From assembly GCA_020852855.1 (NCBI GenBank), contig JADZAA010000132.1:1-52303 (forward strand): a stretch of 52,303 nt of DNA, given 5' to 3'. The translations under genes and the position numbers were made by a program. Below, one piece after another: positions 34,171 through 42,328 of this stretch. This stretch comes from Bacteroidota bacterium (GTDB lineage Bacteria; Bacteroidota; Ignavibacteria; Kapaibacteriales; UBA961). The notes under the pieces are model-generated. The model was not told the DNA's origin. It worked only from the letters and a program-made list of their open reading frames with translations, and did no database searches. How positions within the stretch are numbered: position 1 is the first letter of the stretch; each line of letters begins with the position of its first letter.

Positions 34171-35091
34171 ATGTTTGCAAGAATTTTCACCGTTATTTTT
34201 ATCGGCCTGATAATATGCGGCTCGGCGCAGTCCGGCGAATTAGGCAAAAGATACTTGAAACTCGGCAATACTTACCGCGAATCGGGTAATTTCGACAAAG
34301 CCGAAGACTATCTGAAACAAGGCAAAAAAATGGTCGTCGGCGACGGCTATTGGTCGGCGGCCGGCGACGAATATTTGGGGTATTTATACCGCGATATGGC
34401 CGGCTCTGAAAATTACTCGTCAAATTCGCCGTATTTTCTTGCATTGGCAAAAGAATATTTCGAAAAAGCATTGTCCGGCTACCGAAAATACGTAAAGCAA
34501 CCCGACGGCAGTCCTTCGGCATTGCGCGGCTTGCAGGATAAAATCGTTGAAATAAACAGTATGATGGAGAATGTCGACGGAAATGCGTCGCCCGGTGCGG
34601 TATATGCGGTAAACGGCGGGAAAATAATTAATTACGATAATTCGAAGCTTAAAGGCATGCCCGATAATTTACCGATAAAAATGGAGAATTTCAGCGCGGC
34701 CAACAATCGTCTGAAAGAATTCCCGAGCATATTTTCCCGTTATACGAATCTTCAATTTATAAATCTGAAAAATAATCGTATATCAACGCTCGGCGCAGGC
34801 CTTGGCGATATAAAAAATCTGCGTGTACTTAATTTATCGGGCAACAGGATTAAAACTGTTCCCACTTCGGTTTCCTCGTTGAAGCAATTGGAGATACTTG
34901 ACCTTTCCAATAATAAATTACGCGAAATTCCAACTGCGGTAATATCTTTGCAACGCTTGAAAGTATTGGATATTTCGGGAAATAATATCCCTTTTTCGCA
35001 AATTTCCGTACTGATTAAAAATATGCCCAATACCAATATACTTTTCGACCGTTACATACGTGAAGAAAACGAGGACGAGGGCACTCCTTAA
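34171..35091 (+). CDS. Exported TPR and leucine-rich-repeat protein
   Basis: A signal peptide (MFARIFTVIFIGLIICGSAQS) precedes a TPR-like helical region (GNTYRESGNFDKAEDYLKQG; LAKEYFEKALSGYRKY) at about 25-130. Then about five leucine-rich repeats run from 165 to 290, for example LQFINLKNNRIST, LRVLNLSGNRIKTVP, LEILDLSNNKLREIP and LKVLDISGNNIPF. The cap is a short acidic tail (ENEDEGTP). LRRs form a curved protein-binding surface, so it may bind a partner outside the cytoplasm. The preceding gene, 22 bp upstream, is the obvious candidate, but that is inference. Its stop overlaps by 4 bp the stop of the convergent cupin gene. Confidence 0.8.
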   Translation: MFARIFTVIFIGLIICGSAQSGELGKRYLKLGNTYRESGNFDKAEDYLKQGKKMVVGDGYWSAAGDEYLGYLYRDMAGSENYSSNSPYFLALAKEYFEKALSGYRKYVKQPDGSPSALRGLQDKIVEINSMMENVDGNASPGAVYAVNGGKIINYDNSKLKGMPDNLPIKMENFSAANNRLKEFPSIFSRYTNLQFINLKNNRISTLGAGLGDIKNLRVLNLSGNRIKTVPTSVSSLKQLEILDLSNNKLREIPTAVISLQRLKVLDISGNNIPFSQISVLIKNMPNTNILFDRYIREENEDEGTP

Positions 35092-35507
35092 TTCTCTGTT
35101 TTTTTTGCCTCAACAAAAACTTTGTCGTTTTCCATGCCGAGATACGGGCCTTGTTTTACGCTGATGCACTGCATATCCTCGGTTACTCGAATGGCATGAA
35201 CACCGTGTATCAACACGATTCCGTCGCCGGTGCGCAACGTAATCTCTTCGAGCATTGTTCCGTCGTCTGCGTATAATTCCACCACTACTTCACCGCGTTG
35301 CACCACAAACATTTGTTGTAAATCGGCTATTTCGCGCTTGAACGGCTTGTGATAATGCGGCGGTTCGACGAAGCCGGCCTTATGCGCAAGCAAACCGAAC
35401 TGAAACGACGATTCGGCCGGTGAGAAGAAAGTTGTGTGTTCCACGCGAACGTCGGCGCGCAGCACTTCGGCATAGCGAATTCCGTTGTACTCAATGCTTT
35501 GTATCAT
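35088..35507 (-). CDS. Cupin-fold protein
   Basis: This 139-residue single-domain cupin has motif 1 in PPHYHKPFKREIADLQQMFVV (His residues in HYH and a later Glu) and motif 2 in LIHGVHAIRV. It keeps possible metal ligands and resembles cupins found next to sugar and glycan genes. Some of those are isomerases or epimerases and others sensors; the reaction cannot be told here. Its ATG overlaps the stop of the large glycosyltransferase-methyltransferase gene as ATGA (35504-35507), so translation is coupled and the two proteins probably act together. Confidence 0.75.
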   Translation of the reverse strand: MIQSIEYNGIRYAEVLRADVRVEHTTFFSPAESSFQFGLLAHKAGFVEPPHYHKPFKREIADLQQMFVVQRGEVVVELYADDGTMLEEITLRTGDGIVLIHGVHAIRVTEDMQCISVKQGPYLGMENDKVFVEAKKTEN

Positions 35508-38473
35508 TTTATCTCCACGAGAGTTAAATGGCCGATTACTGAAAATTGCGCTTCGGGTGTTCCGTAACGAAAGCGCGGTTTAGCTGAATAATACGCTTCG
35601 GCGGGCTGAATCTCGCGCAGAACGCCTTGCGCCGCGTCCTCGCGAACAAAAAAAGCGTTGTAGCCGTTTGAATCGCAACCGGCAAGAATATATCCTTTTC
35701 GCCGCATTAGTTTGGTAAGTGCCGTAAGCGACGCGCCGTGATACCAACCGCTTTTATGATAATTCATTCGGTAAAATTCCGGGTCGTAAGGAATGGTAAC
35801 GGAGCGTTCGGGACCGAACGACGGATTATATTCCAAAATCACAATGCGGGGATTTATGACATTTACGCGATCCATTATCCAATAATCATTGCCGTCAATA
35901 TCGAGCGAAAATACGTCAAGTGCGCCCGTGTATTTATTTTGCAGGAATAATTCATTGACATTATCGAGCGTAATAAAACATTGCTCTACGCGAATATTTT
36001 TCAAATGAGCGTAAAATCGGCGCGCTGCTTCTACTTGCTGCATATTTCCGTCAATCAACAATCCGCTCCAATTATGATTTATTGCAAGATTAGCCGTATT
36101 ACATTCGTCGCCGTTGCCGATTCCTATTTCTACAAAACGCTTATTTGTAATTCCTATCCGTGAAAGTATTCCCATTAAAATTCCGTCTTCTCCGCTCTGC
36201 GAATATATTTTAAATTCAAAATTTCCCAGCATTTTAATTTGATTTTCGGCATTTGCTTCCACGTCGGCCGCCGCACTTTCGATAAACGGCTTTATTGCAC
36301 GCGAAGCCATTGCAGCGGCATATAATGCCTGCTGATTATGCGGCGCAACTTTCAGTTCGCCGGAAAGTGCCGTAAATGCCTCGTCAATACGCCCAAGCCG
36401 CCAAAGACAAATTGAGCGCAAATATTGCGTGTTCGGCGTTTGCGAATATATTATCATACTCTCGTCCAGATGACTTAATGCGTCCACAAAATCGCCTTGC
36501 TGCATTAATTGTACGCCTTTTTGCATAAATTCGTCGGCACGACGTTGCAATATCTCAATCGGTTGCAATGTATGCGGATAGGGCGGTTGCGCTTGATTTT
36601 CCATAGATTTGTTTTGTTGCTTTTTCTCCGGCTCCTGTTTCCGAGATGTTTTATTACTGTTATCGTAGGAATTATTTTTGCCGAGATAATTTTTACGTAT
36701 GAAAACGAATGTTTTTTCAGAATAATCTTCCGTATTGCTTTCCACGATTACAAGCGTTTTTTCAAGTATAAATCCTTGCCGTAAAAATTCGTCCGATAAT
36801 TCCCGTTCGTTAAATATTAACTCGACTGTTTTCGTACCGTAAGCCTGCTTTTTAAGAAATTGCGTGGGGCGTACAGCACATAGCGGCGTTCGGTGCAAAA
36901 TCACCCGATTGTCGGCTACGCGGCAGGTTTCGGCTATATGCGCCGCGTATTCTACTGCATACAGCAATACTCCTGCCGAAAACACAACATCAAAAGCGCG
37001 GTCGGCAAACGGAAGCGATGCGCCGTCGGCTGTAATAAATTCCGAATTCGGATAATAATCGCGTGCCATTGCAATGAAATCCGGCGAAATATCCACACCG
37101 CAATATTGCATCTTTTTTTGCGTAAGATATTCCAAAACTTCCGCGTAATATCCGCTCGAGCAGCCGATTTCCAATATTTTCAGTCCGTTACGTGCAATTC
37201 CGACAAAAGCATCTGCGGCAATTTTATACGGCATCGGAACAATGCCGCGATACATATCGGCAAGTTCTTTTTGCGTAAGTGCGCGTTGCTTCGGCGGTAT
37301 GTCCTTGTCAAGCCAGCCGCTACGCAACTCGTTCGTAATATCGGACTTGTCTATGATTTTATGTCCGCTTGAAATATCTGTCGGCGATATTCCCTCAAAA
37401 AGCGATTTTTCGCGCTTGTATCGTAAATGACGCTCTAACCATTCTGCCGTTTGCTTCATGCGAACAGCATAAGTATGCTCGGTGAGTGTGCGCTTTTGCC
37501 CGGCAATAGCGATTTGTGAAGCTTCGTCTGGGTGCGCTTCATAATAGGCTGTCAGCTCGGCACATTCTTCGGGTGAATTGAAAACGGCAACTTCTTTATT
37601 CGGCGTAAAAAGTTCTGCCAAATTTTCTTTTGCATCGGTCAGCAGCAAAGCTCCGCACCCTGTAGCCTCGAAAAGCCGCATATTATTCGCATAATTTTGC
37701 GCAACGCTTACAATATGCCGATTTACCGTGATGCGCGAGCGTCTGAATATGTCGAACATATCCGAACCCCAGGCTTCTCCGTGATGTTTGGAACGTATTA
37801 CTGAATCCGGCGGTAAAATTTCCGAACCATAACCCCAAAAATCTGTATTCGTATTTCGGGCTATATATTCGAGCAATTTGTCGGCTTCTTTATGCACTTG
37901 CGAAAATCCGCCTACGAAACTGCAATTTATATCGCGCTTTTTCGGCGACGAAGTTTCCGTTAAAATTCGCGATTCGAAGGCGAGCGGCTGATAATAAACC
38001 GCAACACCAAGCGTACGGAAACGTTCAACATAATGCGGAAGCGAAGAAATTAAAATATCGAAACCGGAAAAATGCGCTGTTGCCGGAATTGGCGAGGCAT
38101 GCTGTCCCGCTATTATTTTTACATACGGCCGAATAGCGGCGATAAATTCCCGTGAAGCGATGGAAGTATCTTGAAAATAAACCACATCGGGCTTTTTCGC
38201 AATAATTTGCGCAACTGCCGTATTCAGACCTTGCACATTTACGCAATTTTCCTTAGCCCAAGCACTCTGCAAAGGCGCGGCGTTTATAATTGCATCTTCG
38301 GTTTCCCAGCCGGCTGTTGCCAAATTATAAGAATAATAATCGCTGTCGCCAAAACGCGCACCGCATAGTGCGGCGAGCTGCTCGCGGTACGGTAATCTCA
38401 AAATATCGCGATTAGCATAAAAACTTTGCAGAAATGACGAGTAGTATTGATGCAAAAACAAGCACGAAGGCAT
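35504..38473 (-). CDS. Four-part fusion: CgeB-like glycosyltransferase, SAM methyltransferase, TPR, FkbM-type methyltransferase
   Basis: From ATG 38473 the product has 989 residues. Residues about 1-350 are a GT-B glycosyltransferase of the CgeB/DUF3880 type (DVVYFQDTS, CSFVGGFSQVHKEADKLLEYI, NMRLFEATGCGALLLTDAKENLAELF). About 420-590 form a class I SAM methyltransferase (LKILEIGCSSGYYAEVLEYL, YCGVDISPDFIAMARDYYP, FDVVFSAGVLLYA). A polar Gln/Lys/Asn linker (about 610-645) leads to TPR helices (about 650-740). The last 230 residues resemble FkbM-family methyltransferases (SQSGEDGILMGIL, FVEIGIGNGDECNTANL, DVFSLDIDGNDYWIMD). It probably assembles and methylates a surface glycan in the cytoplasm. 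The frame is open throughout, so the fusion is not a sequencing join. A candidate TATCTTTG box lies upstream. Confidence 0.85.
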   Translation of the reverse strand: MPSCLFLHQYYSSFLQSFYANRDILRLPYREQLAALCGARFGDSDYYSYNLATAGWETEDAIINAAPLQSAWAKENCVNVQGLNTAVAQIIAKKPDVVYFQDTSIASREFIAAIRPYVKIIAGQHASPIPATAHFSGFDILISSLPHYVERFRTLGVAVYYQPLAFESRILTETSSPKKRDINCSFVGGFSQVHKEADKLLEYIARNTNTDFWGYGSEILPPDSVIRSKHHGEAWGSDMFDIFRRSRITVNRHIVSVAQNYANNMRLFEATGCGALLLTDAKENLAELFTPNKEVAVFNSPEECAELTAYYEAHPDEASQIAIAGQKRTLTEHTYAVRMKQTAEWLERHLRYKREKSLFEGISPTDISSGHKIIDKSDITNELRSGWLDKDIPPKQRALTQKELADMYRGIVPMPYKIAADAFVGIARNGLKILEIGCSSGYYAEVLEYLTQKKMQYCGVDISPDFIAMARDYYPNSEFITADGASLPFADRAFDVVFSAGVLLYAVEYAAHIAETCRVADNRVILHRTPLCAVRPTQFLKKQAYGTKTVELIFNERELSDEFLRQGFILEKTLVIVESNTEDYSEKTFVFIRKNYLGKNNSYDNSNKTSRKQEPEKKQQNKSMENQAQPPYPHTLQPIEILQRRADEFMQKGVQLMQQGDFVDALSHLDESMIIYSQTPNTQYLRSICLWRLGRIDEAFTALSGELKVAPHNQQALYAAAMASRAIKPFIESAAADVEANAENQIKMLGNFEFKIYSQSGEDGILMGILSRIGITNKRFVEIGIGNGDECNTANLAINHNWSGLLIDGNMQQVEAARRFYAHLKNIRVEQCFITLDNVNELFLQNKYTGALDVFSLDIDGNDYWIMDRVNVINPRIVILEYNPSFGPERSVTIPYDPEFYRMNYHKSGWYHGASLTALTKLMRRKGYILAGCDSNGYNAFFVREDAAQGVLREIQPAEAYYSAKPRFRYGTPEAQFSVIGHLTLVEIK

Positions 38474-38527
38474 AATAAATCCAGAATATAGGCTATTATT
38501 GGCCGAAGATAGATATAGAACACATTG

Positions 38528-38535
38528 CAAAGATA
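38528..38535 (-). promoter_or_regulatory. Candidate -7 box for the glycosyltransferase-methyltransferase/cupin operon
   Basis: The minus strand reads TATCTTTG, an exact TAnnTTTG, 55 bp before ATG 38473. It excludes the longer frame start at 38530. No -33 TTG at the best distance; one with a 14-bp spacer exists. Confidence 0.42.
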
Positions 38536-38960
38536 AACAAGAGCAATTACAATGCCCGAAGTGTAAAACGGCGATAATTCAGTCGGTTTTGCACACTTCA
38601 CTTACCGCAAAATCAGTAATTTTACCGCATAGCAGGCGGCTATGCTGAATTTTATATATATTACAGAAAACTTTATGGTAATACTATATTGCCTTGTGCG
38701 AATATGAATTAAGGCGTTTAATAATTACTGTGCAACAGACAGGAAGCCATATATTTTCTGCTTCGTTAAAATAATTTCAAAGCGACACATATTCAATTAG
38801 CGGTTTTTTTTCGACAAAAAATATATTTGGGCCGATTCCGAATTAAACTGAATCGCAACTTCGCAGTTCAAACAGCAACGAATTATTTTGTTTCGCACCC
38901 GGCCTTAGCCCGAAGAATGTCGAAATTCACGGCATTGTTTTCTCTAAATTTACAAGTGCT
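38536..38960. other. Intergenic stretch between divergent genes
   Basis: About 425 AT-rich bases without a supported gene. The only signal I see is TATATTTG at 38822-38829 (plus strand), a possible -7 box for the DUF1800/DUF1501 pair with a leader of about 145 nt. No hairpin terminator, repeat or RNA gene was recognised. Confidence 0.4.
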
Positions 38961-38969
38961 ATTATTTTG

Positions 38970-38975
38970 AGGAGG
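38970..38975 (+). promoter_or_regulatory. Strong Shine-Dalgarno site of the DUF1800 gene
   Basis: AGGAGG lies 5 nt before ATG 38981. This is unusual in a window where most genes lack a recognisable SD. Confidence 0.7.
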
Positions 38976-38980
38976 TTTGT

Positions 38981-40594
38981 ATGAATCGCAGAATGTTTCT
39001 GACCATGCAACGCAAAAAAGATGCTTTCGGCGATGGGCTTGTGCAAGAAGCCGCCGAGCCGCGCTTTGCACAGCGCACGTCCGCAGGCTTGCAACCGTAT
39101 GTTCCAAGCAAGGACAATCCGTGGGACTATTCCAAAGCCGCTCACTTATTGCGCCGATGCGTTATAGGCGCGACCGATGCAGAAATACGCGAGGCTGTTG
39201 CCACAGGATTAGACTCTACGCTTGCCAAACTTTTCAAGCCGTTTACACCCGACGTTTCGGAAATAGCTGACGTAACGGTAAAAGATGTCCGCATACGTCC
39301 TGATTCTGCCGCCGACCAAAAGGCATTTCAAGACTTGGTTAATGCAAGACAGAATAAACTGCTGCGCTGGTGGCCTAAAATTACGGTCAATGCGCCCTTG
39401 TCATTGCAAGAAAAACTGACCATATTCTGGCATGGCCATTTTACAAGCGAGATTAGCGTTGTGCATCTTGCCGAATATATGCTTGTGCAGAACCAAACAT
39501 ATCGAAAGAATATGCTTGGCGATTTCAAGCAATTCGTAAAAGAAATGTCCATTGACCCGGCAATGCTGATTTATTTGGACAATATCAAGAACTATAAAGC
39601 CGGAAGAGCCAAGCAAATCAACGAAAACTTTGCCCGCGAGCTGATGGAACTGTTCACTTGCGGAATTACGGATTGGGATAATAATCCGAATTACACGCAA
39701 GACGACGTACATGAGGGTGCGCGCTCTCTAAGCGGCTGGACTATTGCGCCAAGCTTGCAAGGTGCTGCATTCCTTGGTACAACCGGTTTATTTATCGAAT
39801 CTCGTTGGGATGCCGACAGCAAAACATTTATGGGGCAAACCGGTCAATTCAAGGCATTCGACGTTATAGACATTATTTTCGACAAGCGCGGCGATGAAGT
39901 TGCAAAATTTATTTGCGAAAAAATCTACCGTGAATTTGTTTATTTCATTGCCGACAGAACCATTGTGGAAGGAATGGCGCAAACCTTTGTCAACAATAAT
40001 TGGAACATTCGTGCTGTTATCGAGCAACTTTTGCGCAGCGAACACTTTTTTGACATTGCCAATATCGGTGCGCGGCAAAAAAGTCCGGCGGAATATATGC
40101 TCGGAATTATTCGCGGCTGGGGAATTACTTCCGTGCCGGATTTTCAATTATCGCAAACCGGAGGCGCGTATCAAGATTTGTTGGCTCGTATGATGGCTTT
40201 GGGGCAAACGCTGTTCAATCCGCCTGACGTAAAGGGCTGGCGCGGCGGGCGCACTTGGATAAGCGTGTCGACACTTCCGCCGCGTCAAAAATTCGCGCTC
40301 AACGTAATAGACGGTATAATAAAAATCCGGAACACGCCTGCGTATGTATTTGACGCACTTGAATTTGCCAAAACATTTCCAACGCCGGACGATGCCAAAA
40401 AACTTTGCGCCGATATGTCGCAATTTCTATTGAACATTACGCCGTCGGCCAAGGAGTCTGCCATGCTTTTGGATACATTGCTTGACGGCGCACCTGTTTA
40501 TGAATGGGATATTAACGACCCGTTATTTGCCCGTCCGCGCATACGCAAGTTTATGAAAGCTGCCGTCCAATTATCTAAGTTCCAATTATTCTGA
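38981..40594 (+). CDS. DUF1800 family protein
   Basis: The 537-residue protein carries the DUF1800 signature: AAHLLRRCVIGATDAEIREAV near residue 50, LQEKLTIFWHGHFTS, LGDFKQFVKEMSIDPAMLIYLD, NENFARELMELFTCG, and LFNPPDVKGWRGGRTWIS. The family is of unknown function and nearly always precedes a DUF1501 gene, as here (33-bp gap). The N-terminus (MNRRMFLTMQRKKDAFGDG) does not look like a Sec or Tat signal peptide, so export would need the partner or is absent. A strong SD precedes the ATG. The two proteins are thought to work together in some secreted or surface process; that is inference from constant linkage. Confidence 0.9.
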   Translation: MNRRMFLTMQRKKDAFGDGLVQEAAEPRFAQRTSAGLQPYVPSKDNPWDYSKAAHLLRRCVIGATDAEIREAVATGLDSTLAKLFKPFTPDVSEIADVTVKDVRIRPDSAADQKAFQDLVNARQNKLLRWWPKITVNAPLSLQEKLTIFWHGHFTSEISVVHLAEYMLVQNQTYRKNMLGDFKQFVKEMSIDPAMLIYLDNIKNYKAGRAKQINENFARELMELFTCGITDWDNNPNYTQDDVHEGARSLSGWTIAPSLQGAAFLGTTGLFIESRWDADSKTFMGQTGQFKAFDVIDIIFDKRGDEVAKFICEKIYREFVYFIADRTIVEGMAQTFVNNNWNIRAVIEQLLRSEHFFDIANIGARQKSPAEYMLGIIRGWGITSVPDFQLSQTGGAYQDLLARMMALGQTLFNPPDVKGWRGGRTWISVSTLPPRQKFALNVIDGIIKIRNTPAYVFDALEFAKTFPTPDDAKKLCADMSQFLLNITPSAKESAMLLDTLLDGAPVYEWDINDPLFARPRIRKFMKAAVQLSKFQLF

Positions 40595-40614
40595 CACCGC
40601 ATAATTTGTATAAA

Positions 40615-40620
40615 AAGGAG
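40615..40620 (+). promoter_or_regulatory. Shine-Dalgarno site of the DUF1501 gene
   Basis: AAGGAG lies 7 nt before ATG 40628. Confidence 0.65.
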
Positions 40621-40627
40621 TAGCGCA

Positions 40628-42175
40628 ATGAAACGCAGAACTTTTATTCAGAAATTGGCCGCAACCGGAATGATATTGCCCATGGCTATGGGATTCCCGC
40701 GCCTGCGAGCATTCGCACAACCGCCGGAAAATTCGCCGTTTACCAAATTGGCCGCTGCCCAAAGCGACCGTATTCTCATCATTATCCGTATGGCCGGCGG
40801 AAATGACGGGTTGAATACGATTGTACCTTATACGAACGCTGCCTATTACGCGGCACGCAGCGAAGGTGCGGTGTCAATAGCAGAGAATGAAGCGGTAAAG
40901 CTTCCCGGATCCGATACACTTGGGTTGCATCCCGAACTTTCACCGCTAAAACAGCTTTTTGAGGAGAAAAAACTTGCAATAGTGCAAAATGTAGCCTATC
41001 CGAATCAAAATTTATCGCATTTTCGTTCTACCGATATTTGGCTTTCCGGGTCAGATGCCAATGTATATTCGCAGGCGGGCTGGTATGCAAAATATCTCGA
41101 GGAGATTTATCCAGATTATCCTGATACATTGCCCGCTATGCCGTTTGCCATCGAGCTTGGAACATATCTGAGCACGACGCTAATCGGCGAAAAAAATAAT
41201 ATGGGCATAGCGATTACAGACTTAAGTTATGTGCCAGGAATGCCGGACAGCGACCATTTGGCCGATAATCACGAAGGCGATGAAGAAAAATACGTTCGTG
41301 AAATAATGCGTCAGACTAACGTTTTCTCTAATTCTATTATAGCGGCAGCGATAAAGCAAAGCACAAACAAAGCGGTTTATCCTACAGGCAATAAGTTGGC
41401 AGATGCACTTGCCGCCATTGTAAGAGTAATTGCAGGCGGGCTTACTACGCAAATGTATATCGTGAATGTAGGCGGCTACGACACGCACTCGTCGCAACTT
41501 GTGCAACAAGCCAATTTGCACAAGCAATTTGCCGAAGCATTATTGGCATTTCAGCGCGACATCGAGGCATTCGGTCTGGATAAGCGAATCGCGCTAATGA
41601 CTATCAGCGAGTTCGGTCGCCGTGTTGCTTCAAACGGAACAGGTACCGACCACGGGGCTGCTTCGCCGATTTTTGCGCTCGGAACAAGCGTAAACGGCGG
41701 ATTCTACGGGCGCGAGCCAAATCTCGAAGACCTTGACAATAACGGAAATTTGAAAATGGAATATGATTTCCGACAATTGTATGCTTCCGTCCTAAGCCAA
41801 TGGTTCGGTGCTGCCGACTCGGAACTAACGCCGGGACCATTACCGCGCACATTCGCGCAGCTGCCTGTTTTTCAACGCTTGGCAACCGGCGCGAACGAAA
41901 GCGGCACTTTCGCGGCAAACGGATTGTCGTTAGGACAAAATTATCCAAATCCTGCTATTGCGGAAACCATAATTCCTTTCGAGGGCATTGGACCGAATAT
42001 TATCGCGACATTGACTATCTCTACAATCGAAGGGCGTGAAATTTTACGCGAGCAACTTACGTCGGGGCAAACTGCGCTTCGTATAGACGTTCGCAAAATG
42101 CCTGCCGGAGCATATATTTATGAAATTCGTAACGGCTCGGCACGAATTACACGCTCTATGACCGTGCTTCGATAG
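40628..42175 (+). CDS. DUF1501 family protein with Tat-like signal and T9SS sorting domain
   Basis: The N-terminus MKRRTFIQKLAATGMILP is a twin-arginine-type signal, with cleavage expected after AFAQ. The DUF1501 core belongs to the alkaline-phosphatase-like sulfatase superfamily and shows GGNDGLNTIVPY, SHFRSTDIWLSGSD, GYDTHSSQ and ISEFGRRVASNGTGTDHG. From about residue 430 a type IX secretion type A sorting domain begins (LGQNYPNPAIAETIIPF) and ends with AGAYIYEIRNGSARITRSMTVLR (key residues G, Y, I and the final LR). The protein should cross the inner membrane folded and then be placed on the cell surface by T9SS. It follows the DUF1800 gene by 33 bp. A dispersed repeat with a hairpin begins 12 bp after its stop. 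Confidence 0.9.
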   Translation: MKRRTFIQKLAATGMILPMAMGFPRLRAFAQPPENSPFTKLAAAQSDRILIIIRMAGGNDGLNTIVPYTNAAYYAARSEGAVSIAENEAVKLPGSDTLGLHPELSPLKQLFEEKKLAIVQNVAYPNQNLSHFRSTDIWLSGSDANVYSQAGWYAKYLEEIYPDYPDTLPAMPFAIELGTYLSTTLIGEKNNMGIAITDLSYVPGMPDSDHLADNHEGDEEKYVREIMRQTNVFSNSIIAAAIKQSTNKAVYPTGNKLADALAAIVRVIAGGLTTQMYIVNVGGYDTHSSQLVQQANLHKQFAEALLAFQRDIEAFGLDKRIALMTISEFGRRVASNGTGTDHGAASPIFALGTSVNGGFYGREPNLEDLDNNGNLKMEYDFRQLYASVLSQWFGAADSELTPGPLPRTFAQLPVFQRLATGANESGTFAANGLSLGQNYPNPAIAETIIPFEGIGPNIIATLTISTIEGREILREQLTSGQTALRIDVRKMPAGAYIYEIRNGSARITRSMTVLR

Positions 42176-42186
42176 CTTATCTTTTG

Positions 42187-42254
42187 CCCGTGCCGGCAGG
42201 CTTTTACACCTGCCGGCTCATTTACGCCTTGAGAGTAACTTCCGATACAACGGG
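42187..42254 (+). repeat. Dispersed repeat of about 70 bp, copy B, with hairpin
   Basis: It begins CCCGTGCCG and ends ACAACGGG like copy A at 32765-32836. A perfect 9-bp hairpin GCCGGCAGG/CCTGCCGGC (42192-42200 with 42209-42217) lies inside and may end transcription of the DUF1501 gene, although there is no T-run. Confidence 0.55.
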
Positions 42255-42284
42255 AATGCGAAGCGGCCACGAGCGTAAAAGTCG

Positions 42285-42292
42285 TATTTTTG
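42285..42292 (+). promoter_or_regulatory. Candidate -7 box for the amidase gene
   Basis: TATTTTTG fits TAnnTTTG and lies 37 bp before ATG 42329. A start at 42290 or 42296 would overlap it, so 42329 is preferred. No -33 element is clear. Confidence 0.35.
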
Positions 42293-42328
42293 CGTATGCG
42301 GAATTTTCAGACGACATATCACCGCTCT

